A stretch of 64,000 bases of DNA. It comes from Methylosinus sp. C49 (lineage in GTDB: Bacteria; Pseudomonadota; Alphaproteobacteria; Rhizobiales; Beijerinckiaceae). Position numbers and translations under genes: made by a program. Below, one piece after another: positions 1-7,897 of this stretch. The stretch covers positions 1-64,000 of the forward strand of contig NZ_AP022334.1 of the NCBI RefSeq assembly GCF_009936375.1, read 5' to 3'. The first letter of the stretch is position 1. Each line of letters starts with the position of its first letter. The notes beneath the pieces were generated by a model. That model saw nothing but the letters and a program-made list of their open reading frames with translations, searched no databases and was not told the DNA's origin.

Positions 1-26
1 TCTCATTTTGACGACGACGACGCCCT

Positions 27-166
27 TGACATAAACGGTCCTTTCCTTCCGGCTTTGAAAACTCGCGGGTCGGTTCTAAATATCGCTTTGAATCCGATGC
101 TTTACGGATCGGATATCACGGACTTTCCTTTGTTTTCATTCTGGCCGTAAATGACCGTTTATGTCA
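27..166. repeat. Perfect 14-bp inverted repeat flanking a 112-nt spacer
   Basis: TGACATAAACGGTC at 27-40 is the exact reverse complement of GACCGTTTATGTCA at 153-166. The second arm overlaps the first possible start codon of the next gene (161). The spacing is too wide for a simple terminator, so two facing operator half-sites or the trace of an element end are both possible. Nothing else is visible in the first 160 bases. Confidence 0.6.
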
Positions 167-481
167 GATAAACAGGGCGTCGACGATGCGCTGGGTCGCG
201 ACGGTTGCCACCAGAGCGCGATTTACCTGCTTCCTCGGGAGTTTTTGCACGCGGAGGAGGAAGATGCTTCCGACAGGCCGGGGCCGCGAAAAAGCCGCTC
301 TGACTCATATGACCCGGAAGGTGACGGGGACGGCGCAGCGGTAGTCGGCATGGCGATGGCTGCGCTTTCGGGTGCGATCATGGGTTTCCTGGCGGCCGGA
401 AATGCGACCTTCGCCATAGTCGTGGTCATGACCGCGATCGTTAGCGCCTACGCAGGCTGGCAAGTCGGGGTGCTGCGATGA
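161..481 (+). CDS. Small hypothetical membrane protein
   Basis: This 106-residue protein has a polar, acidic N-terminal half (about 1-60) and a hydrophobic C-terminal half (about 62-104) that can form one or two membrane helices rich in Ala, Gly and Met. The stop overlaps the start of the next gene in an ATGA arrangement, so the pair is translationally coupled. No Shine-Dalgarno sequence is obvious before 161, and the start sits inside an inverted-repeat arm, so the true start is uncertain. I do not recognise a family. Its place ahead of the gas-vesicle regulators suggests, but does not show, a link to that cluster. Confidence 0.5.
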   Translation: MSDKQGVDDALGRDGCHQSAIYLLPREFLHAEEEDASDRPGPRKSRSDSYDPEGDGDGAAVVGMAMAALSGAIMGFLAAGNATFAIVVVMTAIVSAYAGWQVGVLR

Positions 482-1101
482 CGTTACGCATTCCCGGCTC
501 CAAACCGCCGCCGCCGTTCGGAAGACGCACGCACGAGGGCGCGGATCCGGTCAAAGCGCCCGGGCGGGACGACGACCAATCATTGTCGCGGCCCGCGGCG
601 CCTTATCGCCGTGTTCGGCTGCGCACCCTCGGCGTTGATCTAAGCCTGTTCTACGAAGCGACGTTCGACGAGCTCGCTCCGCAATTCCTCGTTCGTCACG
701 ACGAGGGCGGCCCATTCCTCTCGGTCGGCGACCCCATCGGGCTTTTGATCCAGACCGAGCGCGATGCGACAATGCGCGAAGTGCAGCTTCGACGCGCCGC
801 TGCGCAAGAACGCGCGGATAGTGCGGAGCCTCTCCTTCTGATGGTAGGAAGAACGCCCGATAACGATCGGCGCACGTGCAGAAGCGACGTTCTCCCGCTT
901 CGAACCGATGATGTCGCCGTTGACATGCTCGTCGGCAATTCGCTCGAGGCGGTCGAGCGCCGCCTCGTTTTGCGTACCCTGCGCAGATTCAAGGGCGACT
1001 TCCGCCGGACGGCCTTAGCGCTCGGAGTCTCGAACGAAGAATTCTGTCGCAAGCTATCCGCCATTCTCGTTCCCGCGCCCAGCGACCCGTTCGCGATCTG
1101 A
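478..1101 (+). CDS. Protein with C-terminal Fis-type helix-turn-helix
   Basis: A 207-residue protein whose last about 50 residues (SLEAVERRLVLRTLRRF followed by a TALALGVS turn) look like the Fis/NtrC-type DNA-binding domain. The upstream part, residues 1-150, has no receiver or AAA+ signature that I can see. Sigma54 activators normally place this domain after an AAA+ ATPase, so this is either a stand-alone DNA-binding protein or an accessory regulator. It is coupled to the small membrane protein upstream and followed by a hairpin at 1206-1224. Two genes downstream lie gas-vesicle proteins and a full NtrC-type regulator, so a regulatory role there is plausible but unproven. Confidence 0.6.
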   Translation: MTLRIPGSKPPPPFGRRTHEGADPVKAPGRDDDQSLSRPAAPYRRVRLRTLGVDLSLFYEATFDELAPQFLVRHDEGGPFLSVGDPIGLLIQTERDATMREVQLRRAAAQERADSAEPLLLMVGRTPDNDRRTCRSDVLPLRTDDVAVDMLVGNSLEAVERRLVLRTLRRFKGDFRRTALALGVSNEEFCRKLSAILVPAPSDPFAI

Positions 1102-1205
1102 GCAAGGCGCTTTCGCAAACGAAGTCCAGCGTCGCCTCCTGCAGCCGAGGTGGAGGTGTTCGGCTCGTTTACCGGGAAACGTTCGACGACCAAAAGTCAG
1201 AGGGC

Positions 1206-1224
1206 CGTGCCCCTTCGGGGCACG
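1206..1224 (+). terminator. Short GC-rich hairpin after the Fis-like gene
   Basis: CGTGCCCC pairs with GGGGCACG around a TTC loop, an 8-bp perfect stem. There is no T-run after it, so termination is only a guess. It sits midway between the stop at 1101 and the next start at 1300. Confidence 0.4.
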
Positions 1225-1299
1225 CGAAGCAGCGATGATCGCTACGATCGGACAGGACTTTTCGAAATCAGGTCGGCGCAAATGTCACGGAGCGTGTGA

Positions 1300-2781
1300 A
1301 TGAATGATGTGGGATCTGCCTCTCGCTCGAAAGTCGCAGTACACAGTTGTCGTGAGGATTTGGCGCCCCCAGTAGTAATGATCGTCGAGGATGACGCAGA
1401 AATGCGCTGGCTCCTGCGCAATATTTTCGGCAACGCGCGCATTGAAGCAATCGAGGCCTGCGATGGTGGGGAAGCGTTCGAGCTGGCGCAGCGGCGCCGG
1501 CCGGACGCCGTGCTTCTCGATCTTCGGCTTCCGGGGGGCGATGGCGTGGAAGTGCTGCAACGGCTTCGGCGCTATGACATGGCGCTCCCAGTGATCGTGA
1601 TAACAGCCTATGGAACCATCTCCAGCGCCATGGACGCGCTTCGTTCAGGCGCCTTTGATTATTTGACCAAGCCTTTCTGCAACGATCATCTGCTCGACAC
1701 GGTTCTGCGAGCCATTTCGCAACGTGAACGCCGCACGCCTCTCGGCGGTTCGGATTTCCGTCGAGGTATTATGGAGATGATGGGCGAAAGCGCCGCGATC
1801 CAGAGACTCGTCGATCAGTTGGAAATCGTGGTAGGCACCGATTATTCGGTTCTACTCCTCGGCGAAACGGGAACCGGCAAGGAAGTTCTGGCTCGGACTC
1901 TGCACGCGAGCGGGCGACGCAAGGAGGCGCCGCTCGTCACTGTCGATTGCGGCGCTCTGGTGGAATCGCTGACCGATGTCGAGCTGTTCGGAGCCGAAAA
2001 GGGCGCGTACACAGGGGCGTACGAACGGCGTCGCGGCCGCTTCGAAATAGCGGGGAAAGGCGGAACCCTGTTTCTCGACGAGATCGGGAACTTTTCCCTC
2101 ATCGGACAACAGGCGCTGCTGCGGGTTCTGGAAGAGCGGGCGATCTACAGGGTCGGCGGCAATGTCCCGATTCCGGTGGATGCGAGAATCATCGCCGCCA
2201 CCAATGAAAATCTTTATGCACAGGTCGAGGATCGGCGCTTCCGCTCTGATCTCTATTTCCGTCTCGCCGAATATGTCGTCGAGTTGCCGCCACTGCGAAG
2301 CCGCAAGGAGGACATCGCGCTTCTAGCCCGGCGCTTCCTTGGGCAAGCAGCAAAGGAGTTGGAACGCGATCCCATCGATATCGCGCCAGATGCGATCGCT
2401 CTTTTGGAGCGCCATCATTGGCCGGGCAACGTAAGGGAGCTGCGGAACGTCGTGCGACGGGCCACGCTCACCGCCACGTCGCTTCTCAGCGCCGAGGATG
2501 TCGAAGCCAGCCTTCAGAGTAGCCGCTCCTATCGACCGACGACAATGGCGGGGGCGCGACGGACCACAGGTAAGTCGTTGCGGCGCATCGTCGCCGACCA
2601 GGTTCGTGAGACCGAGCGGCCGGCGCTTCTCGACGCGCTCGATCAGGCGGGTGGCAACAAGGCGCAAGCCGCGCGCCTTCTAGGAATGGATTACAAGACC
2701 TATCGCACAAAGCTGAAACAGCTCGGATCGGCCGCGCCCGCGCCGGACTCGAGGACGGAGCCCGGACATGCTTCGCATTGA
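1300..2781 (+). CDS. Sigma54-dependent NtrC-family response regulator
   Basis: The 493 residues show a receiver domain (about 28-145; phospho-acceptor Asp in LLDLRLPGGDG, conserved Lys in LTKPF), a sigma54-interaction AAA+ domain (about 165-390; Walker A GETGTGKE, GAYTGA as the GAFTGA loop, Walker B TLFLDEIG) and a C-terminal Fis-type HTH (GGNKAQAARLLGMDYKTY). The domain order and length are typical of NtrC-type activators. It should activate sigma54 promoters when phosphorylated, and a strong sigma54 promoter lies at 5768-5783 ahead of gvpA. The histidine kinase at 3738 is the likely partner. It overlaps the next gene by 14 bp. Serratia gas-vesicle clusters also carry an NtrC-like regulator (GvrA), but orthology is an inference. 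Confidence 0.93.
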   Translation: MNDVGSASRSKVAVHSCREDLAPPVVMIVEDDAEMRWLLRNIFGNARIEAIEACDGGEAFELAQRRRPDAVLLDLRLPGGDGVEVLQRLRRYDMALPVIVITAYGTISSAMDALRSGAFDYLTKPFCNDHLLDTVLRAISQRERRTPLGGSDFRRGIMEMMGESAAIQRLVDQLEIVVGTDYSVLLLGETGTGKEVLARTLHASGRRKEAPLVTVDCGALVESLTDVELFGAEKGAYTGAYERRRGRFEIAGKGGTLFLDEIGNFSLIGQQALLRVLEERAIYRVGGNVPIPVDARIIAATNENLYAQVEDRRFRSDLYFRLAEYVVELPPLRSRKEDIALLARRFLGQAAKELERDPIDIAPDAIALLERHHWPGNVRELRNVVRRATLTATSLLSAEDVEASLQSSRSYRPTTMAGARRTTGKSLRRIVADQVRETERPALLDALDQAGGNKAQAARLLGMDYKTYRTKLKQLGSAAPAPDSRTEPGHASH

Positions 2782-3628
2782 GGCGCAGACCGAGGGGCGG
2801 GGAGCATCCGACCCTGCGGGAAGCAGCTTCTATCTATATGCCTTCGTGGACGCAGAGAGGAAGCTGGAGTCGCTTTCGTCAAATCCGAATGCGGAGGCGT
2901 GCGCCGATTTTCGTCTATTTCGAGTGGGAACGGTCGCCGCGCTGGCGGCGCCGACGCCCACCGCGGATTTCATCGGCGCCGTCGGCGAACGCAACCTCGA
3001 CGACCCGGCCTGGGTGGCGGCGCGCTGCCGTCGACACGAGGCCGTGCTCGAGCTCGCGATGCGGGATGGAGCCGTGTTTCCGGCCGGCTTCGGCACGTTA
3101 TTCTCTTCGGCCGAGGTCCTGCTCGATTTCGTTGGCCGTCACGAGCGACAGATTGCCGGCTTTCTACGTGAGACCGCGGACCACGAAGAGTGGGAGGTGA
3201 GCGCGTTCGCAATCCTCGACGGGCATGATCTTCTCGAAAGGACGGCGGCAAGCGAGTGGCCGGATTTTCTCTCGCTGTCGGCGGGAGCGCGTTATCTCCG
3301 CCTTTGTCGCGAGCGCACGGCGCTCATCGCCTCGGCGAAGCGACTGGCCTGCCGTGCGGCAGTCTCGCTTCTCTCCGAACTCCAGCATGAGCTCCGACCA
3401 TCAAACGCCGTGCTCAGGCCGCCTCGCCCGCGATTGCGAGTTACAGGGAACGAAATAAATGGAGAACAGGTCGGCAGCCTCGTCCTTCTGATTCGTTCCG
3501 AACAGGCGGCGGCGCTCCGTACGACGCTCGCTTCGTTAAACCCGGCCTGCGTCAAGGTGGGCTCGCCGCTCCGGCTCGCCGTTTCGGGGCCTTGGCCTCC
3601 TTATAGCTTTCGGCCGACTCTCGATTGA
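2768..3628 (+). CDS. gvpF: GvpF/GvpL-family gas vesicle protein
   Basis: A 286-residue protein with the GvpF/L family pattern: a FYLYAFVD start, a central block in which the protein is scanned for correct loading (RRHEAVLELAMRDGAVFPAGFGT) and a closing GPWPPYSF motif near the C terminus. GvpF/L proteins are minor vesicle or assembly proteins that contact GvpA monomers. This copy is divergent from the second GvpF at 8580 and is separated from the main operon, sitting between the NtrC-type regulator and the kinase. The overlap with the regulator suggests co-transcription. Clusters commonly carry two or three GvpF/L paralogues. Confidence 0.85.
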   Translation: MLRIEAQTEGRGASDPAGSSFYLYAFVDAERKLESLSSNPNAEACADFRLFRVGTVAALAAPTPTADFIGAVGERNLDDPAWVAARCRRHEAVLELAMRDGAVFPAGFGTLFSSAEVLLDFVGRHERQIAGFLRETADHEEWEVSAFAILDGHDLLERTAASEWPDFLSLSAGARYLRLCRERTALIASAKRLACRAAVSLLSELQHELRPSNAVLRPPRPRLRVTGNEINGEQVGSLVLLIRSEQAAALRTTLASLNPACVKVGSPLRLAVSGPWPPYSFRPTLD

Positions 3629-3737
3629 GAAGGGTGATTGTCTTCGACCCCGAGGGAGAATCGCGGCCGTCATCGGTTGTCTATCGCTGGATACGGCGAC
3701 AGTCGGATCCGAGCCGGCGTTCCGACCGGAGCATTCC

Positions 3738-5237
3738 ATGAATTTCACGACGCCGGACTATGAGAGCTTATTTCACGCGGTGAACGCATCGATCCCATCG
3801 TCGATTTTGATTTTCGACGAGAAGCTCCGCGTGGTCATGGCCAATCAAAACTTCCTCGAGAAATCCTGCCGTGGCGTAGAGCAGACATTGGGCAGGCATC
3901 TCCACGACGTGTTGCCCGTCGCCTTTCGCGATACGCCGCTCGAGCAGCAGCTTCGGAATGTCATCAGCGATGGCGCGACGCTTCGTAGGCAACGCATGAC
4001 ATATCGGGCGCCTGGTGTCTCGACGCGCATCTACTCCTATAATATTTGTCCATTGCGGCTGCGTCGAGATTTCGCCGCAGCGATCCTGGTGATGGATGAC
4101 GTCACCGACCTCCTCCGGCTTTCCGACCAGGTCAGAGAGATGCAGATGCATCTCGCGAGCGTCGTCGAAAGTGCGGCCGATCTGATCATTTCCACCAATC
4201 CCGAAGGCAGAATCCTGACTTGGAACGCCGCGTCCGAACAGGCCACAGGCTTTTCGTCGAACGACATGTACGGTCGCCCGCTCGCAAATCTGATCGAGGC
4301 GCCGAAGAACACCGACGTCGAGATCTGGTTTCACGAGATCGGGCAGAGCGAACGGCGGCGCTCTGCTGAATGGCCCATGATGTGTAAGAACGGCGAGAGC
4401 ATCCCGGTCTCGTGGAATCTCTCGCTGATGACCGACATCAACGGGAAAGTCACCGGCGCCGTCGTGGTCGGTCGCAACCTTCTCAAGCAACGGGAGCTCG
4501 AAGCGCAGGTGCAGCAGGCCGAGAAGCTCGCGGCGCTGGGCCGAGTCATCGGGGGCATAGCGCATGAAATCCGCAACCCGCTCGGGGTGAGCTCGGGCGC
4601 GGCGCAGCTCCTCAAGCAGCGGATCGCCTCGCCGGCCCTACTCGACGATTGCGTTGACAAAATCATCAGCGGCATCAGGCGGGCGTCGCTCATCGTCGAC
4701 AGCCTTCTGCGTTTTGCCCGGCCGAGCCGTATCCGCGAGACCGAATCGGTGGACATGACGCAGGTGCTGAAGAATGCGGTGATGTTCGCGTCGGGCGAAG
4801 CTTCCGTTGGCACTTCAATCCATTGGGACGTGCGCGGCCCTGAGGAATCGCTTCACGCCCAAGGAGTCCAAAGTCTTCTCGAGCTTGTCATGATCAATCT
4901 CGTGAGCAACGCTTTCCAGGTCATGCCGAAGGGCGGAGAGCTTTCCATCCTGTTGACCGCGGAGAATGAAAACGTCCTGATCGAGATCGGGGACACGGGC
5001 GCGGGAATTTCCGAAGAGCATATCTCCCGGATATTCGATCCTTTCTTCACGACCTGGAAGGACAGCAGGCGTTTGGGGCTCGGCCTTTCCTTGTCACATT
5101 CGATCGTGATTCAACATGGCGGCAGCATCAATGTGCGGCAAGCGTCGCCGCTCGGTAGCATTTTCTCGGTTCGTCTCGCGCAGGCGCTCCCGCCAGCCGC
5201 TACAGCGCTTTCCGCTCAGACGATGTTATCCCGATGA
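3738..5237 (+). CDS. Soluble PAS-domain histidine kinase (NtrB-like)
   Basis: The 499-residue protein has two PAS-like domains (about 1-130 and 140-255), a HisKA segment with the phospho-acceptor His in GGIAHEIRNPLG, and an HATPase_c domain with N box (MINLVSNAFQ), G1 (GDTGAGI), F box (FDPFFTT) and G2 (GLGLSLSHSIV). No membrane segment is evident, so it should sense a cytosolic signal such as redox state or a ligand. It overlaps the following receiver gene by 4 bp (ATGA). The natural partners are that receiver and the NtrC-type activator at 1300. Confidence 0.92.
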   Translation: MNFTTPDYESLFHAVNASIPSSILIFDEKLRVVMANQNFLEKSCRGVEQTLGRHLHDVLPVAFRDTPLEQQLRNVISDGATLRRQRMTYRAPGVSTRIYSYNICPLRLRRDFAAAILVMDDVTDLLRLSDQVREMQMHLASVVESAADLIISTNPEGRILTWNAASEQATGFSSNDMYGRPLANLIEAPKNTDVEIWFHEIGQSERRRSAEWPMMCKNGESIPVSWNLSLMTDINGKVTGAVVVGRNLLKQRELEAQVQQAEKLAALGRVIGGIAHEIRNPLGVSSGAAQLLKQRIASPALLDDCVDKIISGIRRASLIVDSLLRFARPSRIRETESVDMTQVLKNAVMFASGEASVGTSIHWDVRGPEESLHAQGVQSLLELVMINLVSNAFQVMPKGGELSILLTAENENVLIEIGDTGAGISEEHISRIFDPFFTTWKDSRRLGLGLSLSHSIVIQHGGSINVRQASPLGSIFSVRLAQALPPAATALSAQTMLSR

Positions 5238-5686
5238 CGAACACGCCGTCGGAGCTTCCCATTCTGATCATAGACGACGACTCGGACATGTGCTGGGTGC
5301 TTCGATGCGTAATCGAAGCATGCGGGCGCAGGACGGTGGTCGCTCATAGCGGACGTGAATCGTTGGCGCTGTACGGTGAGGGCAATCGGTTCGCCCTCGC
5401 TTTCGTCGATCTGCGACTACCGGACATCGAAGGCATGCAATTGGCGAAAATGATCGCGGAGCTTCAGCCGCGAATCGAGATCACCGCGATTTCCGGCTAT
5501 TTCTCGGAAGACGATCCAAAAATCGTCGACGCCATTCGAAGCGGCGTTATCAGTCGCTTTCTAGCCAAGCCCTTCGATATCGAATCCGCCATGGCTGGGA
5601 TCGCAAATTCGGATAGAGGCGAGAACGCCAGCCAACGCGGCGGCGCTGAAAGCGAGGCGGGCATTACCGCCCGTAACGGGCGGTAA
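5234..5686 (+). CDS. Single-domain response regulator
   Basis: A 150-residue protein that is essentially one receiver domain: acidic pair in IIDDDSDM, phospho-acceptor Asp in FVDLRLPDIEG, Ser in AISGYF and Lys in LAKPF. There is no output domain; the last about 30 residues are polar and look disordered. It starts inside the kinase stop codon. It may act as a phosphate sink or intermediate between the kinase and the NtrC-type regulator, or as a direct protein-protein switch. Its stop codon lies inside a long perfect hairpin (5656-5694). Confidence 0.9.
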   Translation: MTNTPSELPILIIDDDSDMCWVLRCVIEACGRRTVVAHSGRESLALYGEGNRFALAFVDLRLPDIEGMQLAKMIAELQPRIEITAISGYFSEDDPKIVDAIRSGVISRFLAKPFDIESAMAGIANSDRGENASQRGGAESEAGITARNGR

Positions 5687-5694
5687 TGCCCGCC
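5656..5694 (+). terminator. 18-bp perfect hairpin at the end of the response-regulator gene
   Basis: GGCGGGCATTACCGCCCG (5656-5673) pairs fully with 5677-5694 around a TAA loop. The stop codon (5684-5686) is inside the right arm. There is no T-run after it, so it could be a terminator separating the regulatory genes from the vesicle operon, an mRNA-stabilising structure or a protein-binding palindrome. Confidence 0.6.
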
Positions 5695-5713
5695 CGCCTG
5701 AAGCGGCCCCATG

Positions 5714-5750
5714 ACGATGCCAACCATAGCATCGTTGAAATTACACGATG
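5714..5750 (+). promoter_or_regulatory. Three ACGATG/CATCGT half-sites upstream of the gvpA promoter
   Basis: ACGATG occurs at 5714-5719 and 5745-5750, and its reverse complement CATCGT at 5730-5735. The second and third form an inverted pair with a 9-nt gap. They lie just upstream of the sigma54 promoter and could be activator-binding sites. NtrC-type enhancers usually lie somewhat further upstream, so this is tentative. Confidence 0.3.
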
Positions 5751-5767
5751 TTTTGCGCAGGTGCCGA

Positions 5768-5783
5768 TGGCATGACCTTTGCC
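5768..5783 (+). promoter_or_regulatory. Sigma54 (-24/-12) promoter of the gas-vesicle operon
   Basis: TGGCATGACCTTTGCC matches the sigma54 consensus (TGGCAC-N5-TTGC) with the obligatory GG and GC separated by exactly ten bases. It lies about 75 nt before the gvpA start, on the correct strand. With an NtrC-type activator 3 kb upstream, it is the best-supported promoter in the window. Confidence 0.8.
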
Positions 5784-5856
5784 ATTCACAGACGGCCCAC
5801 GTGAGGAGAAGTCTCTCGCGGGCAATCGAAACACAACGCCATCGAAGGAGTTCAGC

Positions 5857-6075
5857 ATGGCCCGTGTACAGAAAACCACCGATTCCTCCAGCCTCGCGGA
5901 AGTGGTCGATCGCATCCTCGATAAGGGAATTGTGATCGACGCGTGGGTGAAGGTCTCTCTGGTCGGCATCGAGCTCATCACCGTCGAGGCCCGCGTTGTG
6001 GTGGCGTCGGTCGAGACGTACCTGAAGTATGCCGAAGCCGTCGGCCTCACTGCTTCCGCTGCGACCCCGGCGTAA
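5857..6075 (+). CDS. gvpA: Major gas vesicle structural protein GvpA
   Basis: A 72-residue protein matching GvpA nearly throughout: [19 protein letters not shown], then a [16 protein letters not shown] strand region and [18 protein letters not shown]. GvpA monomers polymerise into the ribbed, gas-permeable vesicle wall. The start at 5857 is preferred over an in-frame upstream start at 5779 because a strong Shine-Dalgarno (GAAGGAG, 5844-5850) sits six bases before it and because all GvpA proteins begin here. It is the first gene after the sigma54 promoter, as expected for the most abundant protein. Confidence 0.97.
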   Translation: MARVQKTTDSSSLAEVVDRILDKGIVIDAWVKVSLVGIELITVEARVVVASVETYLKYAEAVGLTASAATPA

Positions 6076-6194
6076 CGCGGAACTCGCCACGCGAGCCTGC
6101 CGGGAGAACGCCTCGGAGACCGACGGTCCGAGAGCGCGCGCCTCCCGGCGGAGCCTTCTTCCCTCAACTCTTTTCAATCCAGAAGGGTCCCGCC

Positions 6195-6887
6195 ATGTCG
6201 AGCCTCTCCGAAGATTTTTCTCGTCTCGCCGACGAGATCGTCACTCTCCGCCAACGCTTCGCGACCGCCTCCCAGGAGCGGCGAGCAAATCTCGAGGAGC
6301 GACGCGCCAATGTCAGATCGCAACTCCGGGAGCACGAGCGGACTCTCGCGGCGCTTTCTCGTGTGAGGCAGGACGCTGCGGTGGCAGATCGCCGTGGCCT
6401 GCGCCAGGAGGTCTACCGGCTACTCGCCGACGGACGGCGCACGGTCGCGGCGAATGGGCAGGCGCGTCAAAGCGCGGCGAACGCCCAGCGGGCGAGCGCC
6501 CGTGCTTTCCTGAATGACCTCACCGGCCAGGTCGCTTTGCTGCGCGCCAATTTCGCCGAGGCCAGAACGATCCGCGCCGCCGAGCGCCAAGCGATCTTCC
6601 GATCCGTGCGAGATCATCTCGGCTCCGCATCGGCCGATCGCCTCGGCGCGCGGGCTGCTTGGTGCGCGCGACTCTCGGGAGCCCCATCGCCGTCGCCGGC
6701 GCTGACTGTCGTCGTAAGCTCTCTCGAACCCGTTCCGACGCCCGTCCACGCCGTCGCCGTAGCGGCTCCCGCGTTCGCATCGGAGAGCGCCACTTGGGAG
6801 TCCGGCCAAAAGGATAATTCATATCGCTCGGGTCGGCGGCGCGCGTCGTCCGTCTCCGAAACCGACAGCGCGGAGATTTCGGAATGA
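6195..6887 (+). CDS. gvpC: GvpC-like gas vesicle outer-surface protein
   Basis: From ATG 6195 (AGAAGG upstream) the protein has 230 residues. Residues 1-160 are a charged, Arg/Ala/Gln-rich amphipathic helix with loosely repeating blocks of roughly 30-35 residues (compare FATASQERRANLEERR, ADRRGLRQEVYRLLADGRR and FAEARTIRAAERQAIFRSVR). The tail (160-230) is Pro/Ser/Val-rich. GvpC proteins bind the outside of the wall with such helical repeats and set vesicle stiffness. Position directly between gvpA and gvpN matches the cyanobacterial and Serratia order. Sequence identity to known GvpC looks low, so the call rests on repeat character and position. A longer reading from 5943 would run through gvpA and is rejected. 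Confidence 0.7.
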   Translation: MSSLSEDFSRLADEIVTLRQRFATASQERRANLEERRANVRSQLREHERTLAALSRVRQDAAVADRRGLRQEVYRLLADGRRTVAANGQARQSAANAQRASARAFLNDLTGQVALLRANFAEARTIRAAERQAIFRSVRDHLGSASADRLGARAAWCARLSGAPSPSPALTVVVSSLEPVPTPVHAVAVAAPAFASESATWESGQKDNSYRSGRRRASSVSETDSAEISE

Positions 6888-7897
6888 GCGCGACGGACCG
6901 ACTCGAAGAAACGCTCGCCGAGTTTTCCGATGCGGCGGAAAATTCGGCGATCATCCTGCGGCCGAGCGACGAATTCGTCGCCTCGCGCACGCTCGACGAG
7001 ATCACGAACCGCGCGCTCACTTATCTCAACGCGGGATATTCGGTGCATTTCTCAGGACCGGCAGGGACTGGGAAGACCACGCTCGCCTTTCATGTCGCCG
7101 CGCTGCACGGGCGACCGACCACGCTTCTGCACGGAGATCACGAATTCGGAAGCTCTGATCTGGTCGGGCGCGAGAGCGGCTATCGAAAGTCGCGAGTGAT
7201 CGACAATTTCATATCTTCGGTCGTCAAGCTCGAAGAGCGGGGCCATGCGCTCTGGGTCGACAACCGCATCACCACCGCCTGCCGCCACGGCCACACGATC
7301 ATCTATGACGAGTTCAATCGCAGCCGTCCGGAGGCCAATAATCCGTTTTTGTCGATCCTGTCGGAGGGCGTGCTGAATGCGCCGCAGCTCCATGGACGAG
7401 GCGAGGGCTATGTCAGCGTGCATCCCGACTTTCGGGCAATCTTCACTTCAAACCCAGCCGAATACGCCGGCGTGCATCGCGCTCAGGACGCATTGCTCGA
7501 CCGCATGGTGACGATCAGCCTCGGCCATTACGACAGGGAGACGGAGATAGCGATCACCGCGTCCAAGTCGGGCATAGATTTCGCCGAGGCGGAGCGCATC
7601 GTCGACATCGTCGCTCTATGCCGACGCGAGGGCCGCGATCCGAGTCATCCTACGATCCGCGCCTGCGTCGCCATCGGGCGCGTTCTATCGCTGACAGGCG
7701 CCAAGGCGGACCCGGACGACAAGGATTTTCTCTGGGCCTGTCGAGACATGCTCGCCGGCGTTGCGCCGAATGGCCTCCGCGTCGAGGCGGGGGAAGGACG
7801 CTACGATTTTATCGACAGTCTGGTGCGGCGAAGCTGTGGCTCGGCGCGGCGGACCCGCGGCGCGCGAACGACGACCAAGACGGGAGACGCGGCATGA
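6884..7897 (+). CDS. gvpN: Gas vesicle AAA+ ATPase GvpN
   Basis: A 337-residue MoxR/GvpN-type ATPase with Walker A (GPAGTGKTTLAFH, about residue 57), Walker B (HTIIYDEFNRS), the GvpN-typical GSSDLVG segment and a sensor region (FRAIFTSNPAEYAGVH). GvpN is thought to remodel or load GvpA/GvpC during vesicle growth. It overlaps gvpC and the next gene by 4 bp each, so the genes are tightly coupled. The C-terminal 30 residues are basic and variable. Confidence 0.95.
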   Translation: MSATDRLEETLAEFSDAAENSAIILRPSDEFVASRTLDEITNRALTYLNAGYSVHFSGPAGTGKTTLAFHVAALHGRPTTLLHGDHEFGSSDLVGRESGYRKSRVIDNFISSVVKLEERGHALWVDNRITTACRHGHTIIYDEFNRSRPEANNPFLSILSEGVLNAPQLHGRGEGYVSVHPDFRAIFTSNPAEYAGVHRAQDALLDRMVTISLGHYDRETEIAITASKSGIDFAEAERIVDIVALCRREGRDPSHPTIRACVAIGRVLSLTGAKADPDDKDFLWACRDMLAGVAPNGLRVEAGEGRYDFIDSLVRRSCGSARRTRGARTTTKTGDAA

